From assembly GCA_963720785.1 (NCBI GenBank), contig CAVRGQ010000005.1, forward strand, positions 248,001-312,000: a stretch of 64,000 nucleotides of DNA, in the 5' to 3' direction. Below are positions 8,762-19,182 of this stretch, one piece after another. Source of the stretch: CAVRGQ01 sp963720785 (GTDB taxonomy: Bacteria; Actinomycetota; Acidimicrobiia; IMCC26256; DASPTH01). The notes beneath the pieces were generated by a model that searched no databases, was not told the origin of the DNA, and worked only from the letters and a program-made list of their open reading frames with translations. The translations under genes and the position numbers were made by a program. The first letter of the stretch is position 1. Each line of letters starts with the position of its first letter.

Positions 8762-9831
8762 TGCGCCGCCGTTCGACCGTCGTCACCGCACTCGTCACCT
8801 CGCTTGTCGCCGTCGCATCGCTCGTCACCGTCGCGGGTGGATCACCCACGGGCGCGGCGAGCGACCCGGTCACCATCACCCTCGTCACCCACGACTCGTT
8901 CGCAGTGTCGAAGCCGGTCCTGCGCGCGTTCGAACGCGCGAACAACGTGAAGGTGAAGGTGCTGTCGCAGGGCGACGCGGGCGCCGCGCTCAACCAGGCG
9001 ATCCTCACGAAGTCGAACCCGCTCGGCGACGTGTTCTTCGGCGTCGACAACACGTTCCTCAGCCGGGCGGTCGACGCGGGCATCTTCACGCGCTACACAC
9101 CGGCCGCGCTCGCGGACGTCCCGGCCGAGTACCGACTCGACAAGACCCACCAACTCACACCCGTGGACCACGGCGACGTGTGCATCAACACCGACAAGCA
9201 GTGGTTCGCCGCCCACGACCTCGCGGTGCCGAAGACGCTCGACGACCTCACGAAGCCCGCCTACAAGGGGCTCCTCGTCGTCGAGGACCCGACCACGAGC
9301 TCTCCGGGGCTCGCGTTCGTGCTCGCCACCATCGCCCGCTACGGCGGCGACGGCTGGCGGGGCTACTGGGAGAAGCTGCGCGCCAACGACGTGAAGGTCG
9401 ACGACGGTTGGGAGAGCGCGTACGACGGCGACTTCTCGCAGGGCGCGAACCACGGCCAGTACCCGCTCGTCGTCTCCTACGCGTCGAGCCCGCCCGCCGC
9501 GGTGTACTTCGCCGACCCGCAGCCCGCGACGTCGCCGGTGGGCACGATGCTCGACTCGTGCTTCCGCCAGGTGGAATTCGCCGGCGTGCTGCGCGGCACC
9601 GACCACCCGAAGCAGGCGAAGGCGCTGGTCGATTTCATGCTCTCCGCGAAGTTCCAGGAGGACGTGCCGCTCCAGATGTTCGTGTTCCCGGTGGTGACGG
9701 GCACCAAGCTCCCCGCGGTGTTCGAGAAGTTCGCCGACGTGGCGGACCACCCACTCACCTTGTCGGTGCGGACCATCGGCGCGCACCGCGACGACTGGAT
9801 CGAGCAGTGGCGCAGCACCGTGCTCGGCTGA
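8761..9831 (+). CDS. thiB: Thiamine ABC transporter substrate-binding protein
   Basis: This protein of about 356 residues has an Arg-rich start and a hydrophobic export signal, with no lipobox cysteine. The mature part starts near ITLVTHDSFAVSKPVLRAFE, a ThiB/TbpA-type opening strand. DVFFGVDNTFL and VDHGDVCINTD are the ligand-site segments seen in ThiB. AGGAG lies five bases before ATG 8761 and two before ATG 8758, so 8761 is the better start; both overlap the upstream stop codon. It would capture thiamine or its phosphates for ThiP/ThiQ. The lack of a lipid anchor is unusual for a monoderm binding protein. Confidence 0.9.
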   Translation: MRRRSTVVTALVTSLVAVASLVTVAGGSPTGAASDPVTITLVTHDSFAVSKPVLRAFERANNVKVKVLSQGDAGAALNQAILTKSNPLGDVFFGVDNTFLSRAVDAGIFTRYTPAALADVPAEYRLDKTHQLTPVDHGDVCINTDKQWFAAHDLAVPKTLDDLTKPAYKGLLVVEDPTTSSPGLAFVLATIARYGGDGWRGYWEKLRANDVKVDDGWESAYDGDFSQGANHGQYPLVVSYASSPPAAVYFADPQPATSPVGTMLDSCFRQVEFAGVLRGTDHPKQAKALVDFMLSAKFQEDVPLQMFVFPVVTGTKLPAVFEKFADVADHPLTLSVRTIGAHRDDWIEQWRSTVLG

Positions 9832-11475
9832 GCCCCGGCGCGGGTCCGGGCGCCGGGCGCCGGGCGCGCGTCCTGCTGGCGAGTGTGCCGATCGCGTTCC
9901 TCACCGTGTTCTTCGTGTACCCGGTGCTGGCCATCATCGGACGCGGCCTCGCGCCCGGTTGGCACGTCGACCTCGGACCGTTCGGCGACGTCGTCACCGA
10001 CGGCTACCTGCGCCACGTCGTGTGGTTCACGATCTGGCAGGCCACCCTCTCCACGCTGCTGACCCTGGCGATCGGGATCCCGGGCGCGTACGTGCTCTCC
10101 CGGTACCGGTTCCGCGGGCGGGCCGTCGTGCCGCGCGCTCGTGACCGTGCCGTTCGTGCTGCCGACCATCGTCGTGGGCTCGGCGTTCGCCAGCCTGCTC
10201 GGTCCCGGCGGCCCGCTCGCCGGCCTCGGCCTCGACCAGTCGCTCGCGGCGATCCTCGTCGCCCACGTGTTCTTCAACTACGCGGTCGTCGTGCGCACGG
10301 TGGGCGGGTTGTGGTCGCACCTCGACCCGCGCCAGGAGGAGGCGGCGCGCATGCTCGGCGCGAGCCGCACCGCGCGCGTTCCGCGAGGTCACCCTGCCTG
10401 CGCTCCGCCCGGCGATCACCGCCGCCGCGGCGATCGTGTTCCTCTTCACGTTCACCTCGTTCGGCGTGATCCTCGTGCTCGGCGGCCCGCGGTTCAACAC
10501 CTTGGAGACGGAGATCTACCGCCAGACCGCACAACTGCTGCACCTGCCACTCGCGGCCACGCTCACCGTGGTGCAGTTGGTCGCGATCACCGCGTTGCTG
10601 CTCGTGACCGCGCGGATCGAGGGTCGCCACCACACCGCCCTGCGCCTCGCGCGCGTCGGCGGAGACCGCGGTCCGCCCCGCACCGTCGGCGCCCGGCTGT
10701 TGCTCGGCGCCAACCTCGCGGTGATGGCGGTGCTGCTCGGCGGCCCGATCCTCGTGCTCGTCGAGCGGTCGTTCCACCCGCCCGGTGGCTACGGCCTCGG
10801 CTTCTACCGCGCGCTCGACTCACTCCACGCGAGCAGCGCGCTGTTCGTGTCGCCGGTCGAGGCGATCGGCAACTCGCTGCGCTTCGCCGCGATCGCCACG
10901 GTCATCGCCGTGGTCGTCGGCGGGTGTCGGCGCGTTCGCGCTCGCGGCACGGCGCAACCGGGGGCTCGACACGGCGCTGTCACTGCCGCTCGGCGTGTCC
11001 GCGGTGACCGTGGGCTTCGGATTTCTCATCACCCTCGACCACCCGCCCGTCGACCTGCGGTCCTCCCCACTGCTCGTGCCCATCGCGCAGGCGCTGGTCG
11101 CCATCCCGTTCGTGGTGCGCACGGTCACGCCGGTGCTGCGCGCCATCGACCCGCGCCTGCACGGAAGCCGCGGCAATGCTCGGCGCGTCACCCGCGCGCG
11201 CCTGGCGCGAGGTCGACGTGCCCATCGCGGCGCGTGCGTTGCTCGTGGCCGCGGGGTTCGCGTTCGCCATCTCGCTGGGTGAGTTCGGCGCCACGATCTT
11301 CATCGTGCGGCCCGACAAGCCCACGCTGCCGGTCGAGATCTACCGCCTGCTCGGCCAGCCCGGCCCGCTCAACTTCGGCGCGGCGATGGCCGCGAGTGTG
11401 ATCCTGATGGCGCTCACCGCGCTGGCCATCCTCGGCATCGAGCGCGTGCGCGTCGGCGACGTCGGGACCTTCTGA
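9807..11475 (+). pseudogene. thiP: Thiamine ABC transporter permease ThiP, broken by four one-base insertions
   Basis: The conserved permease is readable from about GTG 9807 to the stop at 11473-11475 but passes through three frames. Breaks occur near 10131, 10376, 10922 and 11163. Each is explained by one extra base, for example CCGCGCGC for CGCGCGC and GGG for GG. Repair gives about 554 residues with two repeated permease halves. The EAA loops are EEAARMLGASRT and EAAAMLGASPARAWRE, as expected for the double-length ThiP. Four insertions in one gene would kill it if real, but conservation on both sides of each break argues for sequencing error. It overlaps thiB by 25 bases and thiQ by one. 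Confidence 0.78.
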
Positions 11476-12460
11476 TGCTCTCGTTGCCGCGACGTCAGCC
11501 TCCTCTACGGCGACTTCCGGGCCCTCGACGGCATCGACCTCGACGTGCACGACGGCGAGATCGTGTGCGTGCTCGGGCCGAGCGGGAGCGGCAAGAGCTC
11601 GATGCTGCGCGTCGTCGCCGGCCTCGAACCCGGCGCCGACGGCACCGTCACGTGGGACGACCGCGACCTGCGCACCGTGCCCCCGCACCGCCGCGGCTTC
11701 GGGCTGATGTTCCAGGACCACGCGCTCTTCCCGCACCGCGACGTGATGGGGAACGTGGCGTTCGGATTGCGCATGCAGGGCCTCGGGCGCGCCGGGGCGG
11801 AGGCCCGCGCCCGCGAGTCGCTCGCCCTCGTCGGCCTCGACGGCTTCGCCGCCCGCCGGGTCGCCGAGCTCTCGGGTGGCGAGCAGCAACGCGTCGCGCT
11901 CGCCCGCGCGCTCGCCGCAGAGCCGAAGCTGTTGATGCTCGACGAGCCGCTCGGCGCACTCGACCGCACGCTGCGCGACCGGCTGGTGACCGAGCTGCGC
12001 CGCGTTGTTCACCCGGCTCGGCCTTTCGATCCTGTTCGTCACCCACGACCACAGCGAGGCCTTTGCCCTCGCCGACCGCCTCGTGGTGATGCACGAGGGT
12101 CGCATCGAGCAGGAGGGCCCACCGAGCGACGTGTGGCGCCGGCCCGCCAACGAGTTCGTGGCCCGCTTCCTGGGTTGGAACGTGACCCTCGTGTTCGGGC
12201 ACCTCGTCGCCGTGCGCCCCGACGACCTGCGGATCGTCGGCCAGGTGCCCGCGGTCGGGTCCGCAGTGAGCGGACGCGTGACCGCGCGCACGTTCCACGG
12301 CGAGCGCTTCCTGTTCGACGTCACGATCGACGGGCACGACCCGTTGCGGGTCGGGCTCCCGGTGACCGCCACGGTCGTCCCCGACGTCGGCGACGACGTG
12401 CGCGTGGAGCCGCGGCCCGGCTCCACCGTCGACCTGCCCGACCGATCGCAGCCCGCTTGA
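11475..12460 (+). CDS. thiQ: Thiamine ABC transporter ATP-binding protein ThiQ (two frameshifts)
   Basis: Walker A is GPSGSGKSS, the Q loop lies in FGLMFQDHALFPH, the signature is LSGGEQQR and Walker B is LLMLDEP, followed by FVTHDHSEAF. The start MLSL is in one frame, the nucleotide-binding core in a second and the end in a third, joined near 11487 and 12000. Both joins fit one extra C in a CGCG context. The restored protein is about 327 residues. It is longer than typical ThiQ and carries a C-terminal extension resembling the TOBE-like regulatory domain of larger import ATPases. It would power thiamine uptake with ThiB and ThiP. Confidence 0.83.
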
Positions 12461-12463
12461 CCG

Positions 12464-14322
12464 CTACTCGGCGAGGCGCCGCACCTGCTCGTTCGCCCGG
12501 CGCAAGCGTGACCCGAGGTTGCGCACCATGTTCACCGCGAACTTCTCGATGATCTCCGGGTGCTCGGCGACGAGTAGGCGGAACTCCACGATGGGGAGAC
12601 GGTCGACCACCGTGTCGATCTCGGCCACGATGTCGGCCGACCGGCGCAGCTCGTCGAGGAAGGCCATCTCCCCGAACGCGACACCGGGGCCCAGGGTCGC
12701 CAGCCGCTTCTCACGTCCGGCGCCGATGTGCAGCCGCACCCGCACGCGTCCCGAGCGCAGGAAGTAGACGGCGTCGGACTCGTCCCCCTCGGCGACGATC
12801 ACGTCACCCGCTTCGAACTTCTGGCACTCGGCGAGCGCCTCGATGGCAACGAGCTCGGCCGCCGTCATGCCGGCGAGCAGCTCCTGATCGGCGAGCGGGA
12901 GCAACTCACCGGTGTCGCCGTCGTCGAGGCCGGCGGCGGCGAGCATCGACTCCTCGCACCACTCGAGCGCGGCGTCGGTGTCGGAGAACACCTCCGAGGC
13001 GAGGTCGGCGAGCTTGTGCGCCTCGCCGACGTCGGTGATGAGCAGCGGGATGCCCTGGTCGTCGAGCTCGTCGCGCAACGCGCCGAGCACCGACACCGCC
13101 GCGTCGTCGACACTGCCGACTCGCCGGCAGTCAAAGATCACGTGGGTGGATCCCTCGACCTCGGTCATCACGTTTCGGTACAGCCGCTCCCCGGAGGAGA
13201 AGAAGAGGTCCCCCTGCAGCTCGAACACGAGCACGGAACGGCCGCGCTCGGCCAGCACCTCGTACTGGGCGGGCGTGCGGACACGGTTCGAGCGGGTCTC
13301 GGCGGCGTGGTAACTGCGCCGCACGACGGCACGCACCTCTGGCTGGAACCGCAGCGGGTGGAGGTCGAAGTCGTGGGCGAGTCGCTGACACACGCGGATG
13401 CCACGCGCGCGCTGTTGCCGCGCTCGTCGAGGCGCGGCGAGAACACGCCGATCCCCAACTGCCCCGGGAGCACCGCGATCACACCTCCGGCGACGCCACT
13501 CTTCGCGGGCAGGCCGACCGTGTACACCCACTCACCCGCGTAGTCGTACATGCCGCACGTGCTCATGACGCTCAGCACGTTCTCGACGTAGCGCGCGTCG
13601 AGCGCGTGCTCGCCGGTGACCGGGTTCACGCCCTTGTTGGCGAGTGTCGCGGCCATGGTCGCGAGGTCGCGGCAGTTGACGAGCACGGAGCACTGCCGGA
13701 AGTAGTCGTCGACGATCGCCTCGACGTCGCCGTCGAGCGCGCCGAAGCTCCGCATGAGCCACGCGATCGAGCGGTTGCGGTCGCCGGTCGCGCTCTCCGA
13801 CCGGTAGACCTTCTCGTCGAGCGAGAGCTCCCGTCCCGCGTACTTGCCGAACGTGCTCATGATGCGGTGCATCCGCGTCTTCGCGAACCCCGGGTCGATG
13901 AGACCGGTCGCGACGATCGCGCCCGCGTTCACCATCGGGTTGAACGGTCGGTTGCGGTCGTCGACGACGATCGCGTTGAACGGGTTGCCCGACGGCTCCA
14001 CGCCCACCTTCTCGAGCACCGCGTCGCGCCCGCAGTCCTCGAGCGCCATGCCGAACACGAACGGCTTGGAGATCGACTGGATGGTGAAGTCGAGGGCCGT
14101 GTCGCCCACCTCGTAGACGTGGCCGTCGGTCGTGGCGACGACGATGCCGAACCACGACGGGTCGGCCCGCCCGAGCTCGGGGATATAGGTGGCAACCTCC
14201 CCCTCATCGAGCGACGAGTACTCGTGCAACAGTTGACGGAGGTGTTCCAGGACGGGCGAGCGCTCCACGGACACCGATCCCACCCGCTTGTCCGTTCCGG
14301 GCCGTTGCTCCCCTGAGTCCAT
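12464..14322 (-). CDS. glsA: Glutaminase A fused to STAS and cyclic-nucleotide-binding domains (frameshifted)
   Basis: The first 310 residues are a serine-dependent glutaminase. Visible elements are the catalytic SISKPF (Ser-X-X-Lys), NPMVNAGAI and GLPAKSGVAGG. It hydrolyses glutamine to glutamate and ammonia. After FSPRLDERGNSA the frame changes near 13417 in a GC repeat. A two-base excess restores GNSARGIRVCQRL. A STAS domain follows, with VLVFELQGDLFFSSGERL and FDCRRVGSVDDAA, then a cNMP-binding fold with DVIVAEGDESDAVYFLRSG and GVAFGEMAFLDE. Total length is about 618 residues, twice that of simple GlsA. ATG 14322 is the preferred start; a GTG at 14364 is possible. Confidence 0.83.
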
Positions 14323-14332
14323 CGGGTGACGC

Positions 14333-14352
14333 CCGTCTGACCGCCGTCTGAC
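14333..14352 (+). promoter_or_regulatory. Two direct repeats spaced 11 bases, possible response-regulator box
   Basis: CCGTCTGAC occurs at 14333-14341 and again at 14344-14352, an 11-base period typical of tandem OmpR/PhoB half-sites. It lies about 70 bases upstream of an OmpR-family regulator gene and just upstream of glsA on the other strand. Binding is inferred. Confidence 0.4.
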
Positions 14353-14408
14353 GGCGATCTCCACCGAATCTCCACACGGAGTGGGGCCGGAGGGGCCGGG
14401 ACCCTCCT

Positions 14409-14414
14409 TATCCT
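14409..14414 (+). promoter_or_regulatory. -10 box TATCCT of the two-component operon
   Basis: TATCCT fits TANNNT and ends seven bases before ATG 14422. There is no Shine-Dalgarno sequence in between, so the regulator mRNA is probably leaderless. Confidence 0.5.
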
Positions 14415-14421
14415 CGGGGAC

Positions 14422-15170
<749 letters not shown>

Positions 15171-15174
<4 letters not shown>

Positions 15175-16302
15175 CGTCGGATCGGAACGGGCCCAACCGC
15201 CGCGAGCGCCTGCAGCACCCCCTCGACGAGGTGCCGTCGATCAAGTTGAAGCTCGGCTTCGTGATCGCGGCCGCGGTCGCGGTAACCGTCTTCGTGTTCT
15301 GGCTCGGGCTCAAGGCGGACCTCTGGCCGTCCGTGAGCGGCGTGATCGCCGCCGCGGTCGCGATGACCATGGTGTGGTTCCTGTCGCGCGGCATGACGTC
15401 GCCACTGCGCGAGATGGCCGCCGCCGCGTCGGAGATGGCGCGCGGCAACTACGACCGCCGCGTCAGCACGTCGTCGCGCGACGAAGTGGGCGAGCTGGCC
15501 CACGCGTTCAACCGCATGGCCGCCGAGCTCGCGGAGACCGACCGAGTGAGGCGCGACCTCGTCGCCAACGTGTCCCACGAACTGCGCACACCGATCACCG
15601 CGCTGCAGGTGCAGCTCGAGAACCTCGTCGACGGCGTCAGCGAACCCGACCCCGACACCTTCGCCACCATGCTCGCCCAGGTCGAGCGGCTCGGCCGCCT
15701 GGTGAAGCAACTCCTCGACCTCTCGCGACTCGAGTCGGGCGCGGTGCCGCTCGAACGCACCGAGTTCGCAGTCGAACCCCTGTTGCAGCACGCGGTGCGC
15801 GAGCAGCAGCTGCACGACGCCGGCGTCGACGTGTCGGTCGCGGTCGACGCGCCCGGCCTCGTCGCCGACGGCGACCCCGAGCGCATGCACCAGGTCGTGG
15901 CCAATCTGCTCGAGAACGCGGTGCGCCACACGCCAAGTGGTGGACGGGTCGAGGTGCGCGCCCACCGCAGGCGCGCCCGGCGAACCGCCCGGCGTCACCA
16001 TCGAGGTGCTCGACGAGGGCCCGGGCATCGCCGAGGCCGACCGCGAGCGCGTGTTCGAGCGCTTCTACCGCGCCGACTCGGCGCGCGCGTCGCGCGACGG
16101 CGGCGCCGGGCTCGGTCTCGCGATCGCGCAGTGGATCGTCGGCCTGCACGGCGGCGACATCCACCCCGAACACCGCGACCCCCACGGCTGCCGCATGGTC
16201 GTCACCCTTCCGGACCCGGCGACCGGATCGAACCCCACCCATCCACCTGCACATTCACCTGCCCATTCACCCACGAACCAGGAACCGAGGAGCCACCGAT
16301 GA
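15171..16302 (+). CDS. Sensor histidine kinase (one-base frameshift)
   Basis: The protein is about 376 residues after repair. It has two closely spaced membrane helices (about 25-70) with almost no external loop, then a HAMP domain. The phosphoacceptor is in NVSHELRTPIT, the N box is NLLENAVRH, and DEGPGIAEADRERVFERF and GLGLAI complete the ATPase. The frame breaks near 15960 between the N box and the G1 box. One extra C in GCGCCCACC accounts for it. The short external loop suggests sensing within the membrane or cytoplasm. Its stop overlaps the ribB start (ATGA), an unexpected coupling. Confidence 0.87.
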
Positions 16303-16940
16303 CGCTGGCCACCATCGACGAGGCGCTGAAGCGCATCCGACGCGGCGAGATGGTCCTCGTCGTCGACGACGAGGACCGCGAGAACGAGGGCGACCTCACC
16401 CTGGCCGCGAGCTGGGTCACGCCCGAAGCGGTGAACTTCATGCTCACGTGGGCCCGCGGCCTGGTGTGCATGCCGTGCGACGTCGGTCGGCTCGACGAGC
16501 TCGACTTCTGGCCGATGGTGCCGCCCGACCGCGCGGGCAACGACACCGCCTTCACCGTGTCGATCGACCACATGACCGCGGGCAGCGGCATCGGGGCGGC
16601 CGACCGCGCCACCACGATCCGTCGGGTGCTCGACCCCGCGTCGCGTCCGGCCGACTTCCAGCGCCCCGGCCACGTGTTCCCGTTGCGGGCGCGCCCGGGT
16701 GGCGTCCTCGAGCGGCGCGGCCACACCGAGGCCTCCGTCGACCTGGCCCGGCTCGCCGGGCTGCCGCCCGTGGCGGTCATCTGCGAGGTGCTCTGCGAGG
16801 ACGGCTCCCCGGCCCGCTTCCCCTACCTGGAGCGGTTCGCGGCCGAGCACCGGATCGCCATGGTGTCGGTCGACCAGGTCGTGGAACACCGCCTCGCCGC
16901 CGAGGACACCCGGGGCATCGGGATCCCTCTCCTGCTCTAA
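16299..16940 (+). CDS. ribB: 3,4-dihydroxy-2-butanone 4-phosphate synthase
   Basis: This 213-residue enzyme makes the four-carbon precursor of riboflavin from ribulose 5-phosphate. The acidic active-site motif DDEDRENEGDL lies near residue 23. FTVSIDH, the family DRATTIR segment and RRGHTEASVDLARLAG follow. The length is that of a stand-alone RibB; the GTP cyclohydrolase II half found in many actinobacterial RibBA proteins is absent. GAGGAG precedes the ATG by six bases. The start overlaps the histidine kinase stop codon, so expression is probably tied to the two-component operon. No other riboflavin gene is in the window. Confidence 0.94.
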   Translation: MTLATIDEALKRIRRGEMVLVVDDEDRENEGDLTLAASWVTPEAVNFMLTWARGLVCMPCDVGRLDELDFWPMVPPDRAGNDTAFTVSIDHMTAGSGIGAADRATTIRRVLDPASRPADFQRPGHVFPLRARPGGVLERRGHTEASVDLARLAGLPPVAVICEVLCEDGSPARFPYLERFAAEHRIAMVSVDQVVEHRLAAEDTRGIGIPLLL

Positions 16941-16993
16941 CCGGTTGACGCCGGGTTGTCATTCGGGGGCTGCCGCCGGCGCCGGTCGCGCCC

Positions 16994-16999
16994 TACCCT
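16994..16999 (+). promoter_or_regulatory. -10 box TACCCT, leaderless promoter of the exported hydrolase
   Basis: TACCCT fits TANNNT and ends seven bases before ATG 17007, with no Shine-Dalgarno sequence between. Confidence 0.45.
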
Positions 17000-17006
17000 C
17001 GCAGAG

Positions 17007-17954
17007 ATGTCCCGCCCCCGGACTCGCCGGTCACCCCGACTCCTGTTCGTCGCCGCGTTCGTGGCCGCGTTCGGGCTGGTCGCCGCCGGTTGCATCCCAC
17101 CGCCGCCACCGCCCGACGTCACGCCCACGACGATCGGCGTCACCCACTCGATCGCGACCTTCCAGACCACCTTCGTCGACACCACCCGCGGCACACCCGC
17201 GCTCGATGCCTTCCCCGGCTCCTCGACCCGGGTCCTGCCCACGACGGTCTGGTACCCCGTCGACAGGCAGAACGGGCCCTACCCACTCGTGATGTTCGCC
17301 CACGGCTACGGCGGCACGCCGGCCACCTACGCAGCGCTGCTCTCGCGCATCGCGAAGGCGGGCTACGTGGTCGCCGCACCGACCTATCCGATCCTGAGCG
17401 GCCAGCCCGCGGGCCCGAGCGACACGGTCGGCTGGGCCGATCTGTGGCCCGACACGTGGTTCGTCACCACCAAGGTCCTCGACCTCTCCGCGTCGGGCAG
17501 CGGGACGCTCGGCAACCTGATCGACCCGCAGCGCATCGCGGTGGCCGGCCACTCCGACGGCGGCTACGTCGCGTTCGGCGACGGCTACCAACCCTTCCGG
17601 CTCGACCCACGTGTGCGCGCCGTCGTGTCGTACGCGGCGAGCTTCGCCTACGCGGGCATGTACCAGCCCAATGGCCGGCCGATCCTGCACGTGCACAGCG
17701 ACACCGACGAGTACAACCCCTTCGACGAAGCCATCGCGTGGGACGACGCGAACCTGCAGCAGCCGAAGACGGTGATGTCACTCGTGAACGCGACGCACCT
17801 CGCGCCCTACACCGACCCGGCCGATCCGCACTTCGACACGCTCGTCGGTGTGACGATCGCCTTCCTCGACGCCACCCTCAAGGCGCATCCCGAGATGCTC
17901 TACATCGCTTCGCTCGACGTCGCGAACAAGCCTTCGATCGCCCGGATGCACTAA
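17007..17954 (+). CDS. Exported alpha/beta hydrolase (chlorophyllase/PAF-acetylhydrolase-like lipoprotein)
   Basis: This 315-residue protein begins with an Arg-rich n-region, a hydrophobic segment and LVAAGC, a lipobox-like site near residue 29. A run of six prolines follows. The hydrolase core shows FAHGYGGTPATYA (oxyanion loop), the nucleophile elbow GHSDGGY and a late His in VNATHLAPY. This pattern is typical of secreted platelet-activating-factor acetylhydrolase or chlorophyllase-type esterases with unknown natural ester. The start at 17007 lies behind a -10 box; an in-frame ATG 51 bases upstream precedes that promoter and is unlikely. Confidence 0.8.
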   Translation: MSRPRTRRSPRLLFVAAFVAAFGLVAAGCIPPPPPPDVTPTTIGVTHSIATFQTTFVDTTRGTPALDAFPGSSTRVLPTTVWYPVDRQNGPYPLVMFAHGYGGTPATYAALLSRIAKAGYVVAAPTYPILSGQPAGPSDTVGWADLWPDTWFVTTKVLDLSASGSGTLGNLIDPQRIAVAGHSDGGYVAFGDGYQPFRLDPRVRAVVSYAASFAYAGMYQPNGRPILHVHSDTDEYNPFDEAIAWDDANLQQPKTVMSLVNATHLAPYTDPADPHFDTLVGVTIAFLDATLKAHPEMLYIASLDVANKPSIARMH

Positions 17955-18321
17955 CGCCCGGGCGCGTCGGGAGCGCCGGGCGCGGCGTGCCGTCCCCGCC
18001 ATCCGCGTCACTCGCGGGATCGGGCAGGAATACCAGCGACTTCGACGGGTCGTCGGGATCGAGCAGCAACTCGAGGCGCCGCGGCTCGCGCGGCGGGGCC
18101 GACGGCGCCTCCTGCACGATCACGACCTCCTCCTTGGCCGGTCGTCCCTCGAGCGCGTCGGCGATGCCCAACAGGCCCGCCGCCAGCACGCCGCCGACCG
18201 CGCCCCGCCGGAAGCGGTCGACCGGCCGCTCGAACGGCTCGTCCGCGTCGTCGTCGGGCTCGTCGGACCCGACGGGCGCTTCGGGCTCGGCGGGCTCGCC
18301 CGGGTCGTCGTGCTCGTCCAC
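17951..18321 (-). CDS. Small acidic protein with one hydrophobic segment (uncharacterised)
   Basis: I do not recognise a family. From GTG 18321 the protein has an acidic, Pro-rich N terminus of about 35 residues, then a basic patch and a hydrophobic stretch GGVLAAGLLGIADALEG. A region rich in Leu, Asp and Pro follows. The start sits six bases behind a TACGGT -10 box, which supports it as a real gene. In the unmodified frame it would run on to 17878, 77 bases into the convergent hydrolase gene. A one-base loss in the G-rich stretch near 17985-18000 would instead end it at 17951, where the neighbour's stop lies. Confidence 0.5.
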
Positions 18322-18327
18322 GGTGCC

Positions 18328-18333
18328 ACCGTA
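18328..18333 (-). promoter_or_regulatory. -10 box TACGGT for the small acidic protein
   Basis: On the minus strand TACGGT ends six bases before GTG 18321, a leaderless arrangement. A divergent -10 box lies 17 bases away. Confidence 0.4.
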
Positions 18334-18349
18334 GGCCCCCGCCGTTGCC

Positions 18350-18355
18350 TAGCGT
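18350..18355 (+). promoter_or_regulatory. -10 box TAGCGT for the Thr-rich anchored protein
   Basis: TAGCGT ends seven bases before GTG 18363 and supports that start over the in-frame ATG at 18345, which lies upstream of the box. Confidence 0.45.
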
Positions 18356-18362
18356 CGGGCGG

Positions 18363-19154
18363 GTGACGCCGGACCCGCGAGACACCTCCCGATCTCCCGG
18401 CCGCGATCCGGGAGCCGAGCGGACCGTGATGGCCGCGGTCGTGGTGCTCGCAGCCGTGCTGGGCACGCTCCTCGTGGCCCTCGGCCCCGACCGCAGCGGT
18501 TCGTCCGACGCCGGGAGCGTCGCGGTCGCCGCCGGAGCCGTCGTGACCACCACGCCCGTCACCACCACTCCTGCCGCCGCCACGACCGAGGCGCCCACGA
18601 CGAAGGCGCCCACTACCAAGGCGCCCGTCACCACCTCGGCGAAGGCGTCCACGGCGACGACCGCCAAGGGCGCGCCCACGACCACCACCGTCGACCCCGG
18701 CACGCTCCCGCAGACCGACGAGAAGCCCACCGCGACCGGCGCCGAGTTCGACGCGCACGTCGACGCGCTCTGGCAGGCGATCGTGCGCGACGACCCGTCG
18801 CTCGCGCTGCCGTTCTTCTTCCCCGAGACCGCGTACCTGCAGGTGAAGGACATCCAGGATCCCGCAGGCGACTACCAGAGCCGGCTCATCGCGAACTACG
18901 AGGACGACATCCATGCACTGCACGCGCAGCTCGGCGACGCCGCATCCCGCGCGCAGCTCACCGGCATGTCGGTGCCGAACGACCAGGCGCAGTGGATCAC
19001 CCCCGGCACCGAGTACAACAAGGGCTCGTACTGGCGCGTGTACGGGTCGACGTTGAACTACACCGTCGACGGGCAGGCGCGCTCGTTCCCGGTGACGTCA
19101 CTCATCTCGTGGCGCGGCCAGTGGTACGTGGTGCACCTGGGCGAGGTCCGGTAG
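18363..19154 (+). CDS. Membrane-anchored protein with Thr/Ala/Pro-rich linker (uncharacterised)
   Basis: This 263-residue protein has a charged N terminus and one transmembrane helix around VMAAVVVLAAVLGTLLVAL. A linker of about 70 residues follows, built from repeats such as TTEAPTTKAPTTKAPVTT. The last 145 residues form a folded domain with FDAHVDALWQAIVRDDPSLA and LNYTVDGQARSFPVTSLISW. The layout suggests a cell-surface domain held off the membrane by a flexible, possibly glycosylated spacer. I know no function for the domain. It is divergent from the small acidic protein gene. Confidence 0.75.
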   Translation: MTPDPRDTSRSPGRDPGAERTVMAAVVVLAAVLGTLLVALGPDRSGSSDAGSVAVAAGAVVTTTPVTTTPAAATTEAPTTKAPTTKAPVTTSAKASTATTAKGAPTTTTVDPGTLPQTDEKPTATGAEFDAHVDALWQAIVRDDPSLALPFFFPETAYLQVKDIQDPAGDYQSRLIANYEDDIHALHAQLGDAASRAQLTGMSVPNDQAQWITPGTEYNKGSYWRVYGSTLNYTVDGQARSFPVTSLISWRGQWYVVHLGEVR

Positions 19155-19157
19155 GTC

Positions 19158-19180
19158 CCGCGCGCGCGACGAGCGCGCGG
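19158..19180. terminator. Hairpin between convergent genes
   Basis: CCGCGCGC (19158-19165) pairs perfectly with GCGCGCGG (19173-19180) over a seven-base loop. It fills the 28-base gap between two convergent genes. No U tract is present. Confidence 0.45.
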
Positions 19181-19182
19181 CG

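Noticed and set aside
9807..12460. Programmed ribosomal frameshifting as an explanation for thiP and thiQ
   Set aside because: Breaks are many, have no shared slippery heptamer or downstream stem, and mostly need one base removed in GC repeats, which fits sequence error better.
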